Of a stretch of 58,081 nt of DNA, positions 51,989-58,081 are shown piece by piece. The notes under the pieces were generated by a model that made no database searches, had not been told where the DNA came from, and was given only the letters and a program-made list of their open reading frames with translations. The stretch spans positions 1-58,081 of the forward strand of contig URMS01000017.1 in the NCBI GenBank assembly GCA_900548975.1, read 5' to 3'. Origin of the DNA: an uncultured Porphyromonadaceae bacterium. GTDB lineage: Bacteria > Bacteroidota > Bacteroidia > Bacteroidales > Muribaculaceae. Position 1 is the first letter of the stretch; every line of letters begins with the position of its first letter. Position numbers and translations under genes: made by a program.

Positions 51989-53284
51989 ATGGCTAAAATT
52001 AAATTTGTCCTCGACATGCGAGAAAGAAAGGATGGCTCTAACAAGGTAATGCTGTCCTTCATTCACAAAGGATTCCGCAAACAAGCGGCTCTTGGCATCA
52101 AGATTCATCCCGAAAATTGGGATGCTGAACAATGCCTTGTCACCTCGAAAGAAAAAAATCACCGACACATCAATCAGCGTCTGCAATTCTTCCGCTCTGC
52201 TGCGGAGGGTGTGATTCTGCGCCACTATGGACTGAATAGCGACGGAGCAACTATCTACGCAGACCTTGAAGCTGCTCTTTTCCCGGAAAAGGTAGAGGAA
52301 AAGATAGAGGCAGAGAAAGCTGCGATTGAGGAAGAAAAAGCAGCTAACGGTTTGTTGGAGGTGGCGAAACGCTTTACCGCGATGAAGAAGGAGTCCACAC
52401 GACTCACTTACGAGCGGACCGTGAAGCACCTCGAAGCGTTCATCAGCAAAGGGCAGACTAATGTTCTCGATGAGGTAAACAAGTCTTGGCTCACCGCTTT
52501 TGACAATTACCTTGCCGAAAGTAATCCCTCGCCTAACGCTCGCGCCCTCCATTTCCGCAACCTACGCGCAATCTTCAACTATGCACTCGATGAGGTACTG
52601 ACGGCAAACTATCCGTTCCGTCGTTTCAAGATTAAGACGGTAAAGACCGACAAGCGCAGTCTGTCAGTAGAGGCGCTTCGTCAGGTTCTCGACTACCCTG
52701 TGGAAGATTGGCAGGTGATGTACCGCGATATGTTCAAGCTCTCGTTTCTGCTTATGGGCATCAACTTTGCCGATATGCTGAACTTGAAAAGGAGCGATAT
52801 GCGCGAGGGGCGCATCGTTTTCAACCGTCACAAGACGGCTCGCCTTTACTCGATGAAGGTAGAGCCGGAAGCAATGGCACTGATTGAGAAGTATGCCGGA
52901 ACGGATCATCTTCTCTCAATCATGGACGGGCGCAAGGATTATCTGCAATATGTACGGCAGACCAACAATGCCCTGCGCAAGATTGGTGACTGCGACCGTA
53001 GCGGACTTGGCGGAAAGAAAACTCACCATGCTATCTGCCCGGAGCTCTCTACCTATTGGGCACGTCACACTTGGGCGACCATAGCCGCAAGCCTTGACAT
53101 TCCAAAGGAAACCATAGCGGCTGCACTCGGTCACGGAGGCAATACCGTTACCGACATTTACATTGACTTTGACCGAAGAAAGGTAGATGAAGCCAACCGC
53201 AAAGTCCTCGACTGGGTACTTTACGGCGGCACTAAGATGGAAGCACCTGCGAAGAAGCGAGGTAGACCGAGAAAGATTGCTTAA
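51989..53284 (+). CDS. Tyrosine recombinase/integrase (Bacteroidetes phage type)
   Basis: A 431-residue site-specific recombinase. The N-terminal arm-binding domain (KIKFVLDMRERKDGSNKVMLSFIHKGF) is followed by a SAM-like core-binding domain (about 125-220, NGLLEVAKRFTAMKKESTRLTYERTVKHLEAF) and the catalytic domain. In the latter are the LLMGINFADMLNLKRSDM region with the first catalytic-helix residues, TYWARHTWATIAASLDIP (Arg of the HxxR box), LGHGGNTVTDIYIDFD with the nucleophile Tyr. It probably recombines at tRNA-Phe. Its stop codon overlaps the stop of the convergent tail gene by four bases. Confidence 0.95.
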   Translation: MAKIKFVLDMRERKDGSNKVMLSFIHKGFRKQAALGIKIHPENWDAEQCLVTSKEKNHRHINQRLQFFRSAAEGVILRHYGLNSDGATIYADLEAALFPEKVEEKIEAEKAAIEEEKAANGLLEVAKRFTAMKKESTRLTYERTVKHLEAFISKGQTNVLDEVNKSWLTAFDNYLAESNPSPNARALHFRNLRAIFNYALDEVLTANYPFRRFKIKTVKTDKRSLSVEALRQVLDYPVEDWQVMYRDMFKLSFLLMGINFADMLNLKRSDMREGRIVFNRHKTARLYSMKVEPEAMALIEKYAGTDHLLSIMDGRKDYLQYVRQTNNALRKIGDCDRSGLGGKKTHHAICPELSTYWARHTWATIAASLDIPKETIAAALGHGGNTVTDIYIDFDRRKVDEANRKVLDWVLYGGTKMEAPAKKRGRPRKIA

Positions 53285-55125
53285 TCATCCTTAATCGGAT
53301 AGAACACGCCTTTGATGAGCTGCGACATTCCGTTCTCCGTGAATGTCGCAGTTAGTTTTTCACAGATATAGCGTTTGCCACGGATGAAGAACACTGCACG
53401 GGGATTGGGGATAGAATCGGAAATGAACTTGAACGTAGTCTTCTGTTTGGCCTCTATCGGGTGTATGTTATGGCGGCGGAAGATGTGTCCGTGATTCAGG
53501 CGCATGGAGAAGTGGATATTGCGGTAGTGCGACCAGTCCGGCAAGACTTCTATGTTCTCTGCGTATGGGTGCGGCAGCTTGCCTTCATAGGCGGCATCCG
53601 CAGCCCCATCCCACCATGCCACATATATCATATTGTAGTATTCGGCCGTCTTCGTCCGCTCCCCTGCGGTGAGCGACTGATAGGAATAAGGCTGGTATAA
53701 TGTGGCATCTATTTCCTTTTTTCGCTCTGCGGGGTCACGCGAGTAGGATGTTCCCGTGCTGTCGTTCTCGTCATAGCCGGAGAAAGAGAGGAACAACACC
53801 CTGCCGTATTTCTCCTCGGTGTCGTCTATCCATGCCGGTACGAACTCTATCTCCACCTGCTCCGCGTCCTCGCTGTCGTCCACGATGCGACCGCCAAAGA
53901 GATTGACAGGCCGTAGTTCCATTTTATAGGAGTAGAGGTTAGGCATCCATCCGCTACGTTTCTCTACCAGCGTTTTGGAAACGGCACGCACGATGAAATA
54001 AGTATCAATGTTCTCGGCATAGAGCAGTCTGTTGCGGTTGGTCTTTTCTCCCCTACGTGACTGTCCGTCCCAGGTGGCAAGCTGCCGGTTTTCTGCAAGA
54101 AGGTCATTCATGGAAGCATATCTGACAGCATCGGATTTCCATGCCTTTATAAACCAGTCGCATGAGTAGAACTTCCACATTTCGTGGTCGCACTCCTTGT
54201 AGACAAGATTCTTGGCTTCCATGTACTCGCATCTGCCATCCTCGACCGTTACTTCTGTGGAATACTCGTCCACGATGTTGTCAAGCACAACCGGTTTCGT
54301 GTCTGCCAATACCGTATCGGTAAAAGTGAAGTCAATGGTTTTGGCGCGGTGGTTGAGAGTGAACTCTCCGCCTAAGAACAGTTCCAGTTTCTCGAAGTAT
54401 TCCGCCACCGTCCAATGTGGCAGGGCACGTGCGAAGCCGCCTGTCCCCCAGGCATAAGGGAGCGTGTTGCAGATAAGGAGATACCTGTATTCCTCTACCT
54501 CTTCCAACTGTGAGAAGTCGCAGGAGTAACCGACCGCCTCACATATCTTCTTGGTGATATAGAGGAGATAGGGCTGCCAAGAGCGTCCACGGCATTCTGC
54601 ATTCCACGTCCAATAAGCCGGACCGCTATTGGTGGCCGGATTGTAGTCGCAAAGGTTCTGGATATTTCCCGAAGCGTCATTGACCCAAGGCAGGGCCACG
54701 CACTTCATTCCGTTAAGTTCGGGATTCCAGGCCTTGTCCGGGGTACTGCCGTCACAGCCGGAAGCCGAGCCGAGATCAAGTTCGTTGATGTAGACCTTAT
54801 CGAAAGTCTTGTCAAAATTCTGTTCGCTTCGCCCCTCCAGGAATTGTGTTTTGACTTCCACCTCGCTTATTTCCGTGACGGTTATGGAACCGAACTTGTA
54901 GAAGCCCCGGTCGCGTATCTCACAGTCGTATATCACCTTTTGGGCGATAACGTCTGCACGATTGATGTTCCCGAAAATGGCGATGTTCTGAGGACAGCCT
55001 CGGAGTGGAAAGGTTATAGTGAGCGTATAACCGTCCGAGCCGGAGAACATACGGTTTTCGGAAACATACTCAAACGATGTGCCTTTCTTCAAGGCTGCGA
55101 GTTGATTGTTTACATATATCTGCAT
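53281..55125 (-). CDS. Phage tail/baseplate-like protein
   Basis: A 614-residue soluble protein with no signal peptide. The N-terminus (MQIYVNNQLAALKKGTSFEY) and beta-rich body resemble proteins encoded next to tape measures in Bacteroidetes prophages, probably distal tail or baseplate components. Central part is Tyr/Trp-rich (YRYLLICNTLPYAWG, WTVAEYFEKLELFLGGEF) and the end has MRLNHGHIFRRHNIHPIEAKQK. It is placed 11 bases after the tape measure gene on the same strand, which supports a tail role; the precise subunit is not known. Confidence 0.65.
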   Translation of the reverse strand: MQIYVNNQLAALKKGTSFEYVSENRMFSGSDGYTLTITFPLRGCPQNIAIFGNINRADVIAQKVIYDCEIRDRGFYKFGSITVTEISEVEVKTQFLEGRSEQNFDKTFDKVYINELDLGSASGCDGSTPDKAWNPELNGMKCVALPWVNDASGNIQNLCDYNPATNSGPAYWTWNAECRGRSWQPYLLYITKKICEAVGYSCDFSQLEEVEEYRYLLICNTLPYAWGTGGFARALPHWTVAEYFEKLELFLGGEFTLNHRAKTIDFTFTDTVLADTKPVVLDNIVDEYSTEVTVEDGRCEYMEAKNLVYKECDHEMWKFYSCDWFIKAWKSDAVRYASMNDLLAENRQLATWDGQSRRGEKTNRNRLLYAENIDTYFIVRAVSKTLVEKRSGWMPNLYSYKMELRPVNLFGGRIVDDSEDAEQVEIEFVPAWIDDTEEKYGRVLFLSFSGYDENDSTGTSYSRDPAERKKEIDATLYQPYSYQSLTAGERTKTAEYYNMIYVAWWDGAADAAYEGKLPHPYAENIEVLPDWSHYRNIHFSMRLNHGHIFRRHNIHPIEAKQKTTFKFISDSIPNPRAVFFIRGKRYICEKLTATFTENGMSQLIKGVFYPIKDD

Positions 55126-55136
55126 AATTACCTGTG

Positions 55137-58081
55137 TTATTTTCGTGACTTTGGAGATTTATTTTTCATCAGTCTGTCGTAGTCGTCCTGTGCTTTCTGC
55201 ATACCGTGGTCGCCTGTTACGGTGTTCACCGTCACAAATGGCTCGTTGAGCCTTGTGTCGAGGCGGTCAAGTGTAGCATAAAGCCGTTCATCAGTCTGCG
55301 AGGACTGATTATAGGTAGTGTTGTTCACCACGGTTGGGGCTTGTGGCTGTGCTGCTATTACTGCCGGTGCAGTAATCGTGCGCGACACATCGGCGGCAGT
55401 TATAGAGCCGATAGTGTTGGTTCGCTGCGCATAGTCCAAAGCCTCCAACAATGGGCGGGTTCGGGGATTATTGACAAGTCGCTGCGAGGCGACCCATTCC
55501 CCTTTGTGAACAACACCTGCCACTTCATCGGATTTACCTTTCGGAGTAAAGCCGCCTGATTCATACCCCGTAGCCTCGGATTGCTGTTGCTGTTTCTTGA
55601 TGGCTGCAATCTGTATAGCACCTGCGGCCACTGCCATAGCTGCTGCAATAGGTGCAAGGATGTAGCCGACCACCGGGATAGCCGCTGCCGAGCCGTATGC
55701 GTTCAGGGCGTTTGTGGCGGTCTGCGCAACTGCCTGTATTACCTGCATAGCGAACATTTTGCGGTTCGCCTCCTTCTTGGCTTTGGCTATCTCCTTTTCC
55801 TTGTCGCGTTCCAGTTTCTTCACCTTGTATGAGTTACCCTCGGCACGGGAGATTTCGGCATCATACCGCTTGTTAATTTCAGCGGTCTGCATTTCGAGTT
55901 CAGCCTGCATCATGGAGGAAAGCTGCGAGAAGATGGCCGACATACCCGAAGTGAGCGTGTCGAGCGTCCCGGTCAGAGCCTTTCCTCCATCAGAGTTGAG
56001 CCATTCGATAGAATCGGCGATACCCTTTTCCATAGCGTTGCGAGTGTCCTCCTCGGCAAAAAGTCCGTACTTCTTTTTGAGGGCGAGCTTCGCTTTCTCG
56101 TAGGCTTCATCTATGCGGAGTTTTTCAGCGGCATTGTCACCGGCTGCGGCAAGTTCGCGGTCGTAGACTATTTTCAACATGGCGAGGTCGGCATCGAGTT
56201 TTGCCTGTGCCTCTTGCGGATTGTCGCCGAAGTAATCTTTTTTCATGGCAGCATACTTGGCTTCGAGCCTTTCAGTCTCCTGTTGCTTGCGCTGCATCTG
56301 CGCGATCAACAGAGACTGGAGCTGCTGCTCGGCTTGGAGTCGCTCCTTGCTTCCCTCCTTGGCGAGAGCCACAATTTTGCGCTGATGCTCGATTTCGGCT
56401 TCCTCGGTTTTGAGGTCGTAGGTTTCCTTGGAGATAGAGCCGTCAATGTAAAACTGCTTCAACTCGGCAAGATGCGTGTTATAGCGGTTGTTTTCCTCGT
56501 CGATGGTCTGTTCATCGATATGCTCCTGTTGCTTGCGCTGTGCTTCGCGCCACTCGGCTGTTATCTTCAGTCGCTCCGTTTCCGTGAGATCGGTGTGCTG
56601 CAACTGCCGCTCGTGGAACTCTACCGCTATTTCGTCCATACGTTTGGTGTGGGCGATGTAGTCGGTCTCGCCGGTGGCGTAGGCGATACGAGCGGATGCT
56701 TCTTCCTGTTCGCGCCAGTCTTTTTCTTTGGCGAACTTGTCAGTAGTACCCGAACCGCTACCACTCCCCGAACCACCTCCGCCGGTATAGGTAATAGGCA
56801 CGTTGGGTGTTTCCGGCTCAGCAAGGGCATCCGCAGAAATTTCGTATTTCTTGCGGAGATATTCGTTGGCTTCGTTGAGCTGACGCTGTTTGCGCAGGTT
56901 GGCTTGATATGCCGCCTCGGAAGCGTTGTAGGTCTGACCCGTAGACGCAACCTTTCGGGCATACGGTGCGACATTCACCAGATTACCTGCTGCTGCATCG
57001 GTTGAGTTGGTGTAGTTCTGATAGCTCTCCATTTCACGGGCGTTCTCCCAATCTCTGACGGCGGCATCGTGTGTCGCCTTGTCCTTGTCGCGCTTGGATT
57101 TAAGACCCGGAGCCTGTTGTTCGAGTGTGAGAAGTTCTTTCTCATTCTGAACAATCTTCTCTGCGGCTGCTCTTGCACGGGCAACCTCGATGATAGAATT
57201 GCGCAGTTTGTCGTAGGCGACACGCGCATTGCCGACCATAATCTCCTCGGTAGATAGATTCTTGAAGTAGTCGGGATAGAGTGCCTGTAACTGCTCGGCT
57301 GCTTTTCTGCGCTCATCCTTAGACTTCTTCTCATCGGTGGCTGCCTTATATAGAGCGTCAAGTCGCGCAATCTCCTTATGGGAGTATTCTGCCGAGGCTT
57401 CATCGAGGTCGGTAAGCGACTTTTGGTATTCCTCCTGTTCCTTACGCGCTTTCTCCGCTTCCTCTCGTGCTGTCTTCCAACGGTTGGCGAGGGCGTAGAT
57501 CGCTGCACCGAGGGCAAGCACCAGTCCTACCCAGTTGGAGAATTTCATTGCCGCCATAGACTTGCGCCATCGCTCCTGCATGGCATAGTTCACCTGCAAG
57601 CCGTTGGTGAAATACTGCACGGCATTTACCAACGGAGTGAACAGAAGGCGGACGGCAGATAAAATCATTCTGACAAGTCGCATCGCTCCATGAAAGAGCG
57701 TTGTCGCCTTAGTTGCCATGACGGTATGATAGCGGTAGACTATCATAATGGCGTTGTAGGCGGCAATGGCGGTTACACCGGCTATTATCTCCTTGCGGTA
57801 CTTGATAAAGAAATCGACCATAGCCGAGAGGGCTTTAAGGGCGATTGTCGAAGAAGAAATGACGAGTCGCATCACGGGCTGTAATTTTTCTCCGAGTTCC
57901 ACGGCAAGTTCGTGGACGCGGTTCTTCGCTTTGTCAAGTTGTGCCTGAACGGTATTGTTCTGCACCTCGAACTCCTTGTCGATAGAAACCGCTTCGGCGA
58001 AGGCTTCGTTGGCGACAAGCTGCTGGCTCTTGACCTCGTCGATATGGTTGGCGAGTGTCGAGAGTGCGGATATGGCTCCCC
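55137..58081 (-). CDS. Phage tail tape measure protein, 5' end beyond the window
   Basis: At least 981 codons; the frame stays open to the right edge, so the true start is outside the window (an internal GTG at 57965 is not a convincing start). It has the tape-measure layout: N-terminal hydrophobic helices (IISGVTAIAAYNAIMI-like segment IIAGVTAIAAYNAIMIVY, NWVGLVLALGAAIYALA), long charged coiled coil (about 55-65% of the length, rich in Glu, Lys, Gln and Ala, e.g. KAREEAEKARKEQEE-like EEAEKARKEQEEYQKSL), a Gly/Ser linker (GGGGSGSGSGSG), then a hydrophobic region (AIPVVGYILAPIAAAMAVAAG) and a C-terminal region with Gly/Lys (YESGGFTPKGKSDEVAG). It sets siphovirus tail length and enters the cell during DNA injection. 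Confidence 0.85.
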   Translation of the reverse strand, partial: GAISALSTLANHIDEVKSQQLVANEAFAEAVSIDKEFEVQNNTVQAQLDKAKNRVHELAVELGEKLQPVMRLVISSSTIALKALSAMVDFFIKYRKEIIAGVTAIAAYNAIMIVYRYHTVMATKATTLFHGAMRLVRMILSAVRLLFTPLVNAVQYFTNGLQVNYAMQERWRKSMAAMKFSNWVGLVLALGAAIYALANRWKTAREEAEKARKEQEEYQKSLTDLDEASAEYSHKEIARLDALYKAATDEKKSKDERRKAAEQLQALYPDYFKNLSTEEIMVGNARVAYDKLRNSIIEVARARAAAEKIVQNEKELLTLEQQAPGLKSKRDKDKATHDAAVRDWENAREMESYQNYTNSTDAAAGNLVNVAPYARKVASTGQTYNASEAAYQANLRKQRQLNEANEYLRKKYEISADALAEPETPNVPITYTGGGGSGSGSGSGTTDKFAKEKDWREQEEASARIAYATGETDYIAHTKRMDEIAVEFHERQLQHTDLTETERLKITAEWREAQRKQQEHIDEQTIDEENNRYNTHLAELKQFYIDGSISKETYDLKTEEAEIEHQRKIVALAKEGSKERLQAEQQLQSLLIAQMQRKQQETERLEAKYAAMKKDYFGDNPQEAQAKLDADLAMLKIVYDRELAAAGDNAAEKLRIDEAYEKAKLALKKKYGLFAEEDTRNAMEKGIADSIEWLNSDGGKALTGTLDTLTSGMSAIFSQLSSMMQAELEMQTAEINKRYDAEISRAEGNSYKVKKLERDKEKEIAKAKKEANRKMFAMQVIQAVAQTATNALNAYGSAAAIPVVGYILAPIAAAMAVAAGAIQIAAIKKQQQQSEATGYESGGFTPKGKSDEVAGVVHKGEWVASQRLVNNPRTRPLLEALDYAQRTNTIGSITAADVSRTITAPAVIAAQPQAPTVVNNTTYNQSSQTDERLYATLDRLDTRLNEPFVTVNTVTGDHGMQKAQDDYDRLMKNKSPKSRK

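Larger units (their letters stand above)
51764..58081. mobile_element. Left end of a prophage adjacent to tRNA-Phe (continues past the window)
   Basis: A tyrosine integrase and convergent tail genes (a tail/baseplate-like protein and the tape measure) directly follow tRNA-Phe. I infer that the element begins at or in the 3' end of the tRNA. The right attachment site is outside the window, so the limits are not proven. Confidence 0.75.

Noticed and set aside
57965..57967. GTG as start of the tape measure gene
   Set aside because: The reading frame continues open upstream to the edge of the window with sensible helical sequence, so the gene is treated as partial.

Overview
This window comes from a Bacteroidales genome, plausibly a gut Muribaculaceae or Bacteroidaceae relative. 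The signs are a SusC/SusD polysaccharide utilization locus under ECF-sigma/FecR control, fimbrillin-like and BspA-type lipoproteins, DUF4270 and DUF4492 proteins, a succinate-pathway methylmalonyl-CoA decarboxylase cluster, and repeated Bacteroidetes-type promoters (TTTG about 20 bases before TAnnTTTG). Family level is an inference.

Layout. 1-2983: a serine-type sulfatase divergent from a two-gene unit that ends in an anaerobic sulfatase-maturating radical SAM enzyme, cut by the left edge. 3079-6008: rpsO, tRNA-Thr, a DUF4270 lipoprotein and a short glycogen/starch synthase. 6258-12360: six genes (stand-alone DsbD alpha-like protein, dsbD, mazG, topB, a Cys-rich membrane peptide, an AlkD-like protein) joined by five successive ATGA stop/start overlaps. 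12347-18838: cvfB, rsmG, a metallo-beta-lactamase hydrolase, cytochrome bd oxidase with its DUF4492 partner, a YigZ protein and a HAD phosphatase.

18947-32544 is a minus-strand PUL: ECF sigma, FecR, SusC with an STN domain, SusD, a purple-acid-phosphatase-like phosphoesterase, a GH3 glycosidase, an unrecognised secreted beta-rich protein, and an sn-glycerol-1-phosphate dehydrogenase (AraM/EgsA family). A GH3 enzyme, a phosphoesterase and a G1P dehydrogenase together suggest a substrate carrying sn-1-phosphoglycerol, such as proteobacterial osmoregulated periplasmic glucan or lipoteichoic acid. The PUL lies between an intact HAD gene and a 126-base remnant of a HAD gene 3' end, which looks like an insertion scar.

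33003-38210: an Lrp/AsnC regulator, then methylmalonyl-CoA epimerase and the Na+-pumping decarboxylase (MmdA, OadG-like with a lamin-tail domain, biotin carrier, OadB), used in propionate formation. 38405-48948: an envelope region with fimbrillin lipoproteins, a 1143-residue lipoprotein joining fimbrillin-like, BspA LRR, BACON-like and M64 metallopeptidase domains with an HEXXGH motif, and a tight six-gene cluster ending in a membrane-anchored Ser/Thr kinase with DFN in place of DFG and a putative HTH protein. 49124-51304: a small acidic protein and the agmatine-to-putrescine enzymes AguA and AguB.

51691-58081: tRNA-Phe is followed by a terminator, 12-base repeats, a tyrosine integrase and convergent phage tail genes. 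The right part is therefore the left end of a prophage probably integrated at tRNA-Phe, continuing beyond the window. No rRNA, IS element or CRISPR array was seen.
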